Shown here piece after piece: positions 28,079 to 36,548 of a stretch of 49,809 nt of DNA. Below the pieces are notes generated by a model. It saw only the letters and a list, made by a program, of their open reading frames with translations. It was not told the origin of the DNA and made no database searches. Each line of letters starts with the position of its first letter. Positions within the stretch are counted from its first letter, which is position 1. A program made the position numbers and the translations under genes. The DNA is from Desulfuromonadaceae bacterium. GTDB lineage: Bacteria; Desulfobacterota; Desulfuromonadia; Desulfuromonadales; Desulfuromonadaceae. The stretch covers positions 1 through 49,809 of the forward strand of contig JAFGXV010000052.1 of the NCBI GenBank assembly GCA_016936455.1, given 5' to 3'.

Positions 28079-29056
28079 ATGACTGTTCCCACCCTTCAAA
28101 TCGGTCAGCTCCACTTAAAAAACAATGTTATACTCGCGCCCATGGCTGGGATCACCAATCTTGCCTACCGGGCCATCCACAAAAAAGCCGGAGCCGGCTT
28201 GGTCTATTCAGAGATGATCAGCGCCAACGGCCTGATCCGAGATGGTCGCAAAACCCTTGAGCTCCTTGCCTCAGAGCCATCGGAAGCGCCCCTTGCCGCG
28301 CAGCTGTTTGGCGATGACCCTGACGTACTCAGCCAGGCCGCGCGCATTGCGACCCCCATGGCGCACCTGCTGGACATCAACATGGGCTGTCCGGTCAAGA
28401 AAGTCGTCCGCTCCGGTGCCGGCAGTGCCCTGCTCCACCATCCCCAAAAAGTTGCCGAGATCGTTCGCGCCGTCCGCCATGTCACGCAGCTGCCGCTGAC
28501 CATCAAAATCCGCTCCGGCTGGAGTCAACAGGAGATCAATTACCTTGAGATCGGCCACATCGCTCAGGAAGAAGGGGCTGATGCCGTCACCCTGCACCCC
28601 AGGACCCGCTGTCAGGGGTTCAGTGGCCATGCCGACTGGGATCAGATCGCCCAGCTCAAAAATGCACTGACGATTCCCGTCATCGGCAGCGGCGATATTT
28701 TCACGCCGCAGGAGGCACTGGATAAACTGTCACACAGCGGTTGTGATGGCATCATGATTGGACGGGGTGGCTATGGGAACCCCTGGCTGATTGAAAACAT
28801 TCTGCGACTGATGAGAGGGGACACACCAGTTATGCCATCGCGCATGCAGCGGGGAGAAACCGCTCTTGAGCATCTGCAACGTCACATCGCCCAGATCGGC
28901 GCCCAGGCTGCCCTGCCGGACATGCGCAAACACCTGTGCTGGTACGCGCGCGGACTGAGCGGTGCTACCGAGTTCCGGGCGAGGGTAAACCAGACGACAC
29001 AACGCGAGGTCATGGAGGAGCTTATCCGCGGCTTTTTTTTCGAGGACAACGCATGA
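28079..29056 (+). CDS. dusB: tRNA-dihydrouridine synthase, DusB/NifR3 type
   Basis: A 325-residue FMN enzyme reducing uridines in the tRNA D-loop. Motifs: APMAGITNLAYRAIHKKAG, SEMISANGLI, INMGCPVKKVVRSGAGSALL with the catalytic Cys, HPRTRCQGFSGHADW, and the phosphate-binding GSGDIFTPQEAL and GRGGYGNPWL. ATG 28079 is in a short AGGATGCG context. Its TGA overlaps the ATG of ntrB by four bases, so translation is coupled. This is the nifR3-ntrB-ntrC order known from alpha-proteobacteria. Confidence 0.95.
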   Translation: MTVPTLQIGQLHLKNNVILAPMAGITNLAYRAIHKKAGAGLVYSEMISANGLIRDGRKTLELLASEPSEAPLAAQLFGDDPDVLSQAARIATPMAHLLDINMGCPVKKVVRSGAGSALLHHPQKVAEIVRAVRHVTQLPLTIKIRSGWSQQEINYLEIGHIAQEEGADAVTLHPRTRCQGFSGHADWDQIAQLKNALTIPVIGSGDIFTPQEALDKLSHSGCDGIMIGRGGYGNPWLIENILRLMRGDTPVMPSRMQRGETALEHLQRHIAQIGAQAALPDMRKHLCWYARGLSGATEFRARVNQTTQREVMEELIRGFFFEDNA

Positions 29057-30168
29057 AAGACTCCGGGCCACGGCATCCACAGGCGTTGAATGTCTTTGAA
29101 AACATCCATGCCGCCATCATCGTGATCGGCATGGATGACCGGATCGTCGACCTCAATCCGGCCGCCGAATCCCTCACCGGGTTCTCGCGTCGGCAGGCTC
29201 TTGACCAGGCCTTTTCCAGCCGGTTCCGAAGCCAGACGGCTCTGGTCTACCTGGTTTCCACCGCACGCACATCCGGGCGCTCGGTTTCCGACCATGACAC
29301 CATCCTTCTGGAGCGTCCACAGCAATCAGCTATCCCCATCAGCGCCTCGGCCGCACCGCTCTACAACGACAGTGGCGACCAGGAAGGGGTCATTCTCACG
29401 CTACACAATGCCTCCCACCTCAGACAGCTGGAACAGGAGATTCAACGCTCGGACCGTCTCGCCATGCTCGGCACGCTGGCCGCCGGGCTTGCGCATGAAA
29501 TCAAGAACCCCCTCGGCGGCATCAAAGGTGCAGCGCAGCTGCTGGCCATGGAACTGACGGAGCGCCCCGATCTGCTTGAATACACCGAAGTGATGATCCG
29601 CGAAAGCAACCGTGTCAACGAGATCATTGAAGAGCTGATGAACCTGACGCGCCCGCGAAGTGCCAAATTCCGCGACGTTAATCTGTCGAAAGTCCTCGGT
29701 GAAATCGTGCTGTTGCAACAACAATCCCCGCAAGCCGCTTCAACCCGGATTGTGTTGCAACTTGATCCCAGCATTCCACCCATTGCCGGAGACCCGGCCC
29801 TGCTAACCCGGCTGTTTCTGAATCTGATTAAAAACGCCTTGGAAGCGACGCACGATCGTGAAGGCGGCCAGGTGCGCATTTCATCGCGCATCGACACCGA
29901 GCACCACCTCAACCGTCCGGGTCAGGGCCAGATCGCCTTTGTTGTCATCCGCATCCAGGACAACGGCTGCGGCATCGACGACGACCAGATGGGCGAGATT
30001 TTCACGCCCTTTTACACCACAAAAAACCAGGGCACCGGATTGGGGCTGGCCCTGTGCCAAAAAATCGTGCATGATCACGACGGTCTGCTCCACTGCGAGA
30101 GCCAGGCAGGCGTTGGCACACGCTGCAGCGTCTACCTTCCATTGCCCCCTAACAACCCCTGCATGTAA
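29053..30168 (+). CDS. ntrB: Two-component sensor histidine kinase, NtrB-like
   Basis: A 371-residue cytosolic kinase with no membrane segment. The PAS domain is at about residues 10-120 (NIHAAIIVIGMDDRIVDLNP), followed by HisKA with LAAGLAHEIKNPLGGIKGAA (phospho-acceptor His148). HATPase_c has NLIKNALEATHD, DNGCGI and GTGLGLAL. NtrB (GlnL) phosphorylates NtrC under nitrogen limitation, usually under PII control. ATG 29053 overlaps the dusB stop. The ntrC gene follows after 14 bases, which sets the partner. The nitrogen role is inferred from context and domain order. Confidence 0.9.
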   Translation: MKDSGPRHPQALNVFENIHAAIIVIGMDDRIVDLNPAAESLTGFSRRQALDQAFSSRFRSQTALVYLVSTARTSGRSVSDHDTILLERPQQSAIPISASAAPLYNDSGDQEGVILTLHNASHLRQLEQEIQRSDRLAMLGTLAAGLAHEIKNPLGGIKGAAQLLAMELTERPDLLEYTEVMIRESNRVNEIIEELMNLTRPRSAKFRDVNLSKVLGEIVLLQQQSPQAASTRIVLQLDPSIPPIAGDPALLTRLFLNLIKNALEATHDREGGQVRISSRIDTEHHLNRPGQGQIAFVVIRIQDNGCGIDDDQMGEIFTPFYTTKNQGTGLGLALCQKIVHDHDGLLHCESQAGVGTRCSVYLPLPPNNPCM

Positions 30169-30182
30169 ATCGAGTTCGTCCT

Positions 30183-31622
30183 ATGTCTTTGAATCGAGTC
30201 CTTGTCGTTGATGATGAAGAAAGCTTACGCTGGGTTCTGTCCAAGGCGCTGTCGCGTCTGGGTCTGACTGTTGACCTGGCGGACTGTGGCGAAGCAGCCC
30301 GACGGCTGCTGACCGCAGGAGGGTATGATCTGGTACTGCTCGACATCAAAATGCCCGACGTCTCCGGCCTCGACCTGCTGGAAGAGATCCGCAAAAAACT
30401 ACCCCGGCTGCCCGTCATCATGATGACGGCCGAGTCATCAATGAAAAATGCCGTTGAGGCCATGAAGCGCGGCGCCTACGACTACATTACCAAGCCGTTC
30501 GACCTTGATGCGCTGGAAGCGCTGGTCATCAAAGCCAAAAACTTTGCCGAAAACCAGGCAGAAGTCACCCGGCTGCACAGTGCCATCAAAGATCAGCAAC
30601 AGTCCGAGCGCTCGATCATCGGTGCCAGCCAGCCGATGCAGGAGGTCTACAAGCTGCTTGGCAGGGTCTCGAACTCAGACATCACCGTGCTGATTACCGG
30701 CGAATCGGGAACCGGCAAGGAACTGATCGCACGCGCCATCCACCAGAACAGCCACCGGCTCGGTCACCCCTTTGTTGCACTCAACTGCGCGGCGATTCCA
30801 CGCGAACTGCTGGAGAGTGAGTTGTTCGGTTTTGAAAAAGGGGCGTTTACCGGAGCCACGGAGCGAAAGATCGGCAAGTTTGAGCAGGCGGACAAGGGGA
30901 CGATTTTTCTCGATGAGATCGGGGACATGCCCCTTGAGCTGCAGGCAAAGCTGCTGCGCGTCATTCAGGAAAAGGAGGTCACCCGCACCGGTGGCAACCG
31001 CTCAATCCCCATTGACGTTCGAATTGTTGCGGCCACCAATCAGGACCTGGAGCAGCGGGTTTCAGCACGTGAATTCCGCGAAGACCTCTACTACCGGCTT
31101 AATGTGCTGCCAATCCAGCTCCCCCCCCTGCGCGAGCGCCGGGAGGACATCCCGCTGCTGATCGACTTTTTCATTCACAAAGCCAACCAGGAATTTAGCA
31201 CCACCATTCAGGGCTGCAGCGAATCAACCCTCAAGGCACTACAGATGGCGGACTGGCCCGGCAACGTGCGCCAGCTTGAAAACACCATCCAGCGGGCCTG
31301 CCTGCTCAGCCAGGATCAGCTGCTTCAACTGAGCGACTTCCCGCAACTGAGTCGAACCGAAACGGAGGAAGAAGATCGCTCCCTGGAAGCCCTGATCGAA
31401 AACAAGCTGCGTAACTCACTGGATGAAAAAGAGGTCCTGGAAATCCACGACCTCTATGAAATGGTTCTGCACCAGATGGAGCGCCCGCTGATCCGCATCA
31501 TCCTCAACAAAACCCGCGGCAATCAGCTGCGGACAGCCGAAATCCTCGGCATCAACCGCAATACCCTGCGCAAAAAAATGAAGATCCTTGGACTGGACGC
31601 CGACTGCTACAAAAACGACTGA
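30183..31622 (+). CDS. ntrC: Sigma-54-dependent response regulator, NtrC family
   Basis: A 479-residue three-domain activator. The receiver has [14 protein letters not shown] with phospho-acceptor Asp54 ([11 protein letters not shown]). The AAA+ core has the Walker A loop [11 protein letters not shown], the sigma-54 loop GAFTGA (in [11 protein letters not shown]), [18 protein letters not shown] (Walker B) and a sensor arginine region. The C-terminal Fis-type HTH is [20 protein letters not shown]. It activates RNA polymerase-sigma54 when phosphorylated by the adjacent kinase. It ends 26 bases from the convergent dnaB stop with no hairpin between. Confidence 0.93.
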   Translation: MSLNRVLVVDDEESLRWVLSKALSRLGLTVDLADCGEAARRLLTAGGYDLVLLDIKMPDVSGLDLLEEIRKKLPRLPVIMMTAESSMKNAVEAMKRGAYDYITKPFDLDALEALVIKAKNFAENQAEVTRLHSAIKDQQQSERSIIGASQPMQEVYKLLGRVSNSDITVLITGESGTGKELIARAIHQNSHRLGHPFVALNCAAIPRELLESELFGFEKGAFTGATERKIGKFEQADKGTIFLDEIGDMPLELQAKLLRVIQEKEVTRTGGNRSIPIDVRIVAATNQDLEQRVSAREFREDLYYRLNVLPIQLPPLRERREDIPLLIDFFIHKANQEFSTTIQGCSESTLKALQMADWPGNVRQLENTIQRACLLSQDQLLQLSDFPQLSRTETEEEDRSLEALIENKLRNSLDEKEVLEIHDLYEMVLHQMERPLIRIILNKTRGNQLRTAEILGINRNTLRKKMKILGLDADCYKND

Positions 31623-31648
31623 TACGCAATCCGAAACGACCGTCCGTC

Positions 31649-33019
31649 TTAATAGGTCTCAGAGCGCCCGGACTGATTTTCAAAACGGGTGTATTCGCCC
31701 AGGAACGTCAGATGAACGGTCCCGATTGGGCCGTTACGCTGTTTGCCGATCACAATCTCGGCATCACGCTCGTGACCTTTGTCACAGGAACCGTCACGCC
31801 GCTTGCACGCCTCGCAATAAACCGCCTCGCGGTAAACGAACATGATTACGTCGGCGTCCTGCTCAATCGCGCCGGATTCACGCAAGTCGGCCATGATCGG
31901 ACGCTTGTCAGTACGGTTTTCGAGTGAACGGTTCAGCTGCGACAGCGCTATAACGGGCACGTTCAACTCCTTGGCCAGGGCCTTGAGCGAACGGGAAATC
32001 TCTGAAATCTCCTGCTGACGGTTCTCGGCGTTGTGGCCCTGCATCAACTGCAGGTAGTCGACCACCACCAACCCCAGATTGTATTCCGCCTTCAACCGCC
32101 GGGCCTTGGCCCGCAGCTCGAGCACACTGATGGCCGGGGTGTCATCGATAAAAATCTGTGCCTCCGACAACAGTCCGGCGCCATTGGTCAGCTTCGGCCA
32201 ATCGGAATCGCCCAGATGACCGGTACGCAAACGGCTGGCATCAACCCGGGAGACAGAGCACAGCATCCTCTGCACCAGCTGTTCCTTGCTCATCTCCAGC
32301 GAAAAAATGACGGCTGAAACCGGCTCGTTGGCATGCACCGTGGCATGCTCCACCACGTTGACACAGAAAGCCGTCTTGCCCATGGAGGGACGGCCGGCAA
32401 CAATAATCAGATCACCGCCCTGCAAACCGGCAGTCATGGTGTCAAGATCAGTAAAACCCGTTGGAATACCTGTGACCAGCTCTTTGCGCTCGTACAGCTT
32501 TTCGATGGCGGCAAAGGTATCCTGAAGGATCTCGCGGGTGGAAAAATAAGATGGTCGACTGCGCATGCCGGCAATCTCAAAAATCGATTTTTCCGCCCAG
32601 TCCAGGGTCTGCTCAATCTCCTTGCCCTCATAACCGCGACTGGCAATTTCTGTCGCCACCTCAATCATGTGCCGCGCCACCGATTTTTCCTTAACCAGTC
32701 GGGCGTAATACGCCAGATTGGCCGCCGTCGGCACATAGTCTACCAGCGTCGCAAGATAAACACTGCCGCCAACCCCTTCCAGCTGATCCCGCTTTTTCAA
32801 CTCAGCCGTCAGGGTGACCAGGTCAGCCGGCTCACTGCGATCGGAAAGAGCAATCAGTGCCTTGAAAATCTCGCGATGAGCCGGACGGTAAAAATCGGCT
32901 GGCACCAGCAGTTCCAGCGCGCGATTGAGTGCTTCGTTTTCCAGCAGGATTCCGCCGAGCACCGACATTTCGGCTTCAAGATTCTGAGGTGGAACACGAT
33001 GGCTGATTTCCTGAGTCAT
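31649..33019 (-). CDS. dnaB: Replicative DNA helicase
   Basis: A 456-residue hexameric helicase. The N-terminal DnaB domain starts PPQNLEAEMSVLGGILLENE. The RecA-like domain has Walker A GRPSMGKTAFCVN, SLEMSKEQLVQRMLCSVSRV, VVVDYLQLMQG (Walker B) and SQLNRSLENRTDKRP. A CxxCxxRDGSCDKGH insert near the end (CEACKRRDGSCDKGH) is a small Cys cluster typical of some delta-proteobacterial DnaB. No intein is seen. ATG 33019 is chosen because upstream codons give a Phe/Cys-rich, non-family tail. It lies after rplI behind a terminator. Confidence 0.96.
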   Translation of the reverse strand: MTQEISHRVPPQNLEAEMSVLGGILLENEALNRALELLVPADFYRPAHREIFKALIALSDRSEPADLVTLTAELKKRDQLEGVGGSVYLATLVDYVPTAANLAYYARLVKEKSVARHMIEVATEIASRGYEGKEIEQTLDWAEKSIFEIAGMRSRPSYFSTREILQDTFAAIEKLYERKELVTGIPTGFTDLDTMTAGLQGGDLIIVAGRPSMGKTAFCVNVVEHATVHANEPVSAVIFSLEMSKEQLVQRMLCSVSRVDASRLRTGHLGDSDWPKLTNGAGLLSEAQIFIDDTPAISVLELRAKARRLKAEYNLGLVVVDYLQLMQGHNAENRQQEISEISRSLKALAKELNVPVIALSQLNRSLENRTDKRPIMADLRESGAIEQDADVIMFVYREAVYCEACKRRDGSCDKGHERDAEIVIGKQRNGPIGTVHLTFLGEYTRFENQSGRSETY

Positions 33020-33062
33020 AAAAGCTGACCATCCCAAACGAGTAAAACAGAGCGAGCAGACG

Positions 33063-33110
33063 AAAAAAGCCCGCACCTCCAGCGAACAAGCACTGAGAGT
33101 ACGGGCTTAT
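33063..33110 (-). terminator. Terminator between rplI and dnaB
   Basis: On the minus strand TAAGCCCG and CGGGCTTTTTTCG flank a long (about 28-base) loop, 16 bases after the rplI stop. It probably reduces read-through from the ribosomal operon into dnaB. Confidence 0.65.
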
Positions 33111-33125
33111 CTTCCTGAACAGAGA

Positions 33126-33572
33126 TTATTCAGCAGCCGTTACGCTGACCTTGACCGAAGCGACAACGGCACCGGGCAACTTCACACCGACGCTGTGCTC
33201 ACCCAGCATCTTGATCGGTTCGTCCAGCTGAATTTTCTTGCGATCCACATCAATGCCAGCTTCAGCAAGTTTGTCGCAGATATCAGCACTGGTAACGGAA
33301 CCAAACAGCTTGCCCTCTTCACCGGCACGCAGTGAAAATGCGCAATTCAGAGCTTCAATGCGGGCCTTGACCGCTTCAGAAGTCTGGGCAATTTTTTGAG
33401 CCTTACGCTCAGCCTGGCGCTTCTGGTGTTCGAATTCCTTCACGCTACTTTTGTTGGCAACAACTGCAAAGCCTTTCGGCAGCAGATAATTGCGGGCATA
33501 ACCAGGCTTCACTTTTACGATTGAGCCGATTTCACCCAATCCTTCTACGCTTTCAGTTAGAATAATTTCCAT
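33126..33572 (-). CDS. rplI: 50S ribosomal protein L9
   Basis: A 148-residue bL9, the standard size. It begins MEIILTESVEGLGEIGSIVK followed by VKPGYARNYLLPKGFA, the N-terminal 23S-binding domain; a long connecting helix (about 41-75) and the C-terminal domain (GKLFGSVTSADI, IDVDRKKIQLDEPIKMLGEH) follow. GGAGGAG lies just before the ATG. It is the last ribosomal gene of the rpsF-rpsR-DUF2232-rplI transcript. Confidence 0.97.
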   Translation of the reverse strand: MEIILTESVEGLGEIGSIVKVKPGYARNYLLPKGFAVVANKSSVKEFEHQKRQAERKAQKIAQTSEAVKARIEALNCAFSLRAGEEGKLFGSVTSADICDKLAEAGIDVDRKKIQLDEPIKMLGEHSVGVKLPGAVVASVKVSVTAAE

Positions 33573-33592
33573 CGTTCTCCTCCTTAAAGGAT

Positions 33593-34552
33593 CTACGTCG
33601 TCTTTACACGCGGTTTACGAAAATCAAACCAGAGGTCAAATACACCGAGCGCGGTAACAATTGCCGGCAGGGGGTTGACCGCAAGCATGATCACATAGGT
33701 AAACACTTGCGACAGAGTCGAAAATGCTTTCTTCTTCAAAAAGTACGTCACAATGGCTGCACCCTGCAGAAAATAGAGGGGCAGCAAAACGGTCAGCAGG
33801 TTGAGCGCAGACCATTTCACGGCATCTGCCGGAACAAGCAGGCCGAATCCCGCCACAATCAGTAACCACACCAGCCACTCATTGAGCTTGAAATGACGAA
33901 ACGCCGTTCCGGGGACATAGTAATTGCCACGGCCCATGTGCGACAGCAACATCACGGCGACCAGATCAACCACGGACAGGGCCACAATGGCAATACCGAC
34001 AAAAGCCTGGCGCAGAAAACGCGCCGAGCGCTCAAGGAATGCCATAATTTCTTCAACTTGCGCGGCATCCATCCCCGCCTGATCATAAACAGCCTGGGCC
34101 TGGCTGATTTCGTGGTCGATATAGCCCTGCACCACGGCGGTTAACGTGGTTTCGTGACTCCCGGCATACCATAGCCCCAGAGCGGCAAGCAACCCGAGAC
34201 TGGCAACGACAGCCTGCAATGTAGCAACAGGCCAGCCGGTTCCACGGCGCAGGGAAAAAACGAGAACCAGCGCCGGCACACCAAACTGAAACAGGTACAG
34301 CACCATGGACACCGGCGTTGATAGAGCCAGTTGCATCCCCGCGATCACGAGGACTGTAAACAGTCCGGCGATCAGGCCATGTCGCATCCCGGCATACGCG
34401 GCCGGAGCAACAAGCAGCAGATGCAGCAGCGCCCCCATCGGACCTAGATAGGCCGTGGACAACAACAGGCCCACGGCGATCAGGCTGCTGATCAGTACGG
34501 TAACAAAAGAATTACCGCCAGGTCGCACGAGAGGCTGCACAGCATTCACCAT
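33593..34552 (-). CDS. DUF2232 (YybS-like) membrane protein
   Basis: A 319-residue integral membrane protein with about eight hydrophobic segments, starting FVTVLISSLIAVGLLLSTAY. A central charged stretch (DHEISQAQAVYDQAGMDAAQ) separates the two halves. Size, topology and position between rpsR and rplI match the DUF2232/YybS family, which resembles ECF transporter S components; substrate unknown. ATG 34552 is chosen because the longer frame runs into rpsR in another frame. No clear Shine-Dalgarno; it starts 10 bases after the rpsR stop, so coupling is likely. Confidence 0.85.
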   Translation of the reverse strand: MVNAVQPLVRPGGNSFVTVLISSLIAVGLLLSTAYLGPMGALLHLLLVAPAAYAGMRHGLIAGLFTVLVIAGMQLALSTPVSMVLYLFQFGVPALVLVFSLRRGTGWPVATLQAVVASLGLLAALGLWYAGSHETTLTAVVQGYIDHEISQAQAVYDQAGMDAAQVEEIMAFLERSARFLRQAFVGIAIVALSVVDLVAVMLLSHMGRGNYYVPGTAFRHFKLNEWLVWLLIVAGFGLLVPADAVKWSALNLLTVLLPLYFLQGAAIVTYFLKKKAFSTLSQVFTYVIMLAVNPLPAIVTALGVFDLWFDFRKPRVKTT

Positions 34553-34562
34553 CAACAATCGC

Positions 34563-34820
34563 TTATTCGACCGTCCGGTTCGAAGTGAAGGACAGCAACG
34601 CGATATTGCGCGCGCGCTTAATAGCTTCGGTAATCTTGCGCTGGTGGGTGGCACAGTTGCCGGAGATACGGCGCGGAACGATCTTACCGCGCTCCGAGAT
34701 AAAATAGCGCAGAGTGCGAACATCTTTGTAATCAATCTTCAAGCTGCTGTCGGCACAGAAGCGACATCCTTTACGACGGCCAAAACGACGGCGAGGAGCA
34801 CCTTTTTTTGCAAAAGCCAT
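34563..34820 (-). CDS. rpsR: 30S ribosomal protein S18
   Basis: An 85-residue bS18. [20 protein letters not shown] carries a CxxC pair and the IDYKDV motif, followed by [20 protein letters not shown] and [18 protein letters not shown]. With the Cys in SGNC this is the Cys-containing, probably zinc-binding, form. It forms a heterodimer with S6 on the 30S platform and lies directly after rpsF. Confidence 0.97.
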   Translation of the reverse strand: MAFAKKGAPRRRFGRRKGCRFCADSSLKIDYKDVRTLRYFISERGKIVPRRISGNCATHQRKITEAIKRARNIALLSFTSNRTVE

Positions 34821-34859
34821 ATATAAAATCCTTTATTTTTGAATTGGTTTGGAAGCAGA

Positions 34860-35219
34860 TTACTCTGCGTCGTCGGACTCTTCTTCGTCCGTCTCATCAA
34901 CAACCGGTGCAGCTGCGGTTTCCGGCTCAAGACCATTCTCCAGCAGCACAGTCTGAAACTTGATCACCGACTCATCAATCCGCATACGGCGCTCAAACTC
35001 ACGAACGACCTCATTGCCCGCGTTGTAGTTGACCAGAACATAAATGCCCTGCTCACACTTTTTGACGGGATAAGCCAGACGCTTGGTGCCCCATTCAGCA
35101 ACCTTGAGGATTTCCGCGTTCTGCTCGGTCAGTACGCCTTTGTACTTGTCCAATGCAGCCGCGTATTGATCCCCGACCAGCTGAGGGTTGAGAATAAAAA
35201 TGGTTTCATAGGTACGCAT
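34860..35219 (-). CDS. rpsF: 30S ribosomal protein S6
   Basis: A 119-residue bS6: MRTYETIFILNPQLVGDQYA, WGTKRLAYPVKKCEQGIYVL, and FERRMRIDESVIKFQTVLLE, ending in an acidic tail (DETDEEESDDAE), as in many bacteria. It binds 16S rRNA together with S18. AAGGAGG precedes the ATG, but that site can pair with an upstream CUCCUU in the leader. It is the first gene of the rpsF-rpsR-DUF2232-rplI operon. Confidence 0.97.
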   Translation of the reverse strand: MRTYETIFILNPQLVGDQYAAALDKYKGVLTEQNAEILKVAEWGTKRLAYPVKKCEQGIYVLVNYNAGNEVVREFERRMRIDESVIKFQTVLLENGLEPETAAAPVVDETDEEESDDAE

Positions 35220-35229
35220 CTAAAACATC

Positions 35230-35272
35230 CTCCTTATGGATATGTAGCCCCGGTCTTCCCCGGAGCAAGGAG
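35230..35272 (-). promoter_or_regulatory. Candidate rpsF leader RNA (S6:S18 autoregulation type)
   Basis: On the minus strand CUCCUU (35272-35267) can pair with AAGGAG (35235-35230), the rpsF ribosome-binding site. Between them GCUCCGG and CCGGGGC form a hairpin with a 6-base loop (one A-C mismatch), leaving 11 unpaired bases on the 3' side. Many bacteria have an rpsF leader bound by the S6:S18 dimer; this fold would hide the site. The link is inference; the pairing is visible. Confidence 0.55.
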
Positions 35273-35376
35273 CGAGCATGACGCCCATGCCCGACTTGCA
35301 GAATTGCGACTTTTAACACACTGCACACGAAAAGTCTACAGCCTTTACACCACGAGGGCCACGGCAGCTTTTCGGC

Positions 35377-36471
35377 TCAGACGTTGAAACGGAAGTGCAT
35401 GACATCCCCATCCTGCACCCGGTACTCCTTACCTTCCACGCGCAACAGCCCTTTCTCACGGGCCTTGGCCTCGCCACCACAGGCGATAAAATCCTGATAG
35501 GCGATCACCTCAGCGCGGATAAATCCGCGCTCGAAGTCCGTATGAATCACTCCAGCAGCCTGGGGAGCGGTTGCATTGGCGCGAATTGTCCAGGCCCGCA
35601 CTTCCTTGACGCCCGCCGTGAAGTACGTGCTCAAACCCAGCAGGCGATACCCCGCCTGAATCATGCGGTCCAGTCCCGGCTCACTGAGTCCCATCTCCTG
35701 CAGGAAGTCCGCTTTCTCAGCGGCATCCAGCTCCGCGATCTCCGACTCGATCTTGCCACAGATGATCACCACTTCAGCGCCCTGCTCACGCGCATAGTCG
35801 CGAACCTTGTCCACATGGGCGTGACGCCCTTCGAGGTCATCCTCGGCCACATTGGCCACATACATGACCGGCTTCATAGTGATCAGGTGGAGATCGCGGA
35901 CTCGCAGCAACTCCTCAGCAGAGAGGTCCGTTACACGGGCCGGCTTGCCTTCATTCAAGCAGGCTTCCACCTTCTGCAACACCGCCAGCTCAGCCTGACT
36001 TTCCTTGTCTCCACTTTTGGCCGTCTTCTGGATGCGCTGAAGTCTCCGTTCGACCCCTTCGAGATCGGCCAAATTCAGCTCAGTCTGGATCACATCGATA
36101 TCGCGTAGCGGGTCGACGGAACCTTCGACATGGATCACATTCTCATCTTCGAAGCAACGCACAATGTTGGCAATGGCGTCCACCTGACGGATATGACCGA
36201 GAAACTGATTACCCAGGCCTTCCCCTTTGCTCGCCCCCTTGACCAGGCCGGCGATATCGACAAATTCCATCGTGGTGGGCAGCACCCGCTGCGGCTTGAC
36301 AATTTCAGCCAGGGCATCAAGGCGACGATCCGGCACCGCCACAATTCCGACATTTGGCTCAATGGTGCAGAAAGGATAATTGGCCGACTCGGCACCAGCC
36401 GAGGTAATGGCATTAAAGATTGTCGACTTGCCAACGTTGGGCAACCCGACGATTCCGCATTTAAAACCCAT
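35377..36471 (-). CDS. ychF: YchF/OLA1-family ATPase
   Basis: A 364-residue Obg-like P-loop NTPase that prefers ATP, binds ribosomes and is tied to oxidative-stress response and translation-start choice. Motifs: [18 protein letters not shown] (G1), [34 protein letters not shown] (G3), and the NVAEDD region in place of NKxD. The C-terminal TGS domain includes [20 protein letters not shown] and ends [14 protein letters not shown]. It is downstream of hppA, separated by a hairpin. Confidence 0.96.
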   Translation of the reverse strand: MGFKCGIVGLPNVGKSTIFNAITSAGAESANYPFCTIEPNVGIVAVPDRRLDALAEIVKPQRVLPTTMEFVDIAGLVKGASKGEGLGNQFLGHIRQVDAIANIVRCFEDENVIHVEGSVDPLRDIDVIQTELNLADLEGVERRLQRIQKTAKSGDKESQAELAVLQKVEACLNEGKPARVTDLSAEELLRVRDLHLITMKPVMYVANVAEDDLEGRHAHVDKVRDYAREQGAEVVIICGKIESEIAELDAAEKADFLQEMGLSEPGLDRMIQAGYRLLGLSTYFTAGVKEVRAWTIRANATAPQAAGVIHTDFERGFIRAEVIAYQDFIACGGEAKAREKGLLRVEGKEYRVQDGDVMHFRFNV

Positions 36472-36494
36472 GATCTGTTATCACTCCAAACGAC

Positions 36495-36523
36495 GATAGC
36501 CGGAGCTTAAAGCCCCGGCTATC
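36495..36523. terminator. Hairpin between hppA and ychF
   Basis: GATAGCCGG pairs with CCGGCTATC over 9 bases, and the loop itself contains the near-palindrome AGCTTAAAGC. No T-run follows on the minus strand, so it may be an RNA-stability or partial-termination element rather than a full terminator. Confidence 0.5.
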
Positions 36524-36548
36524 TGTCCTGTTACGGTTTACCCAAAGA

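Noticed and set aside
31649..33019. Intein in dnaB (a common site)
   Set aside because: The frame runs through Walker A, Walker B and the later motifs at normal length (456 residues) with no insertion.
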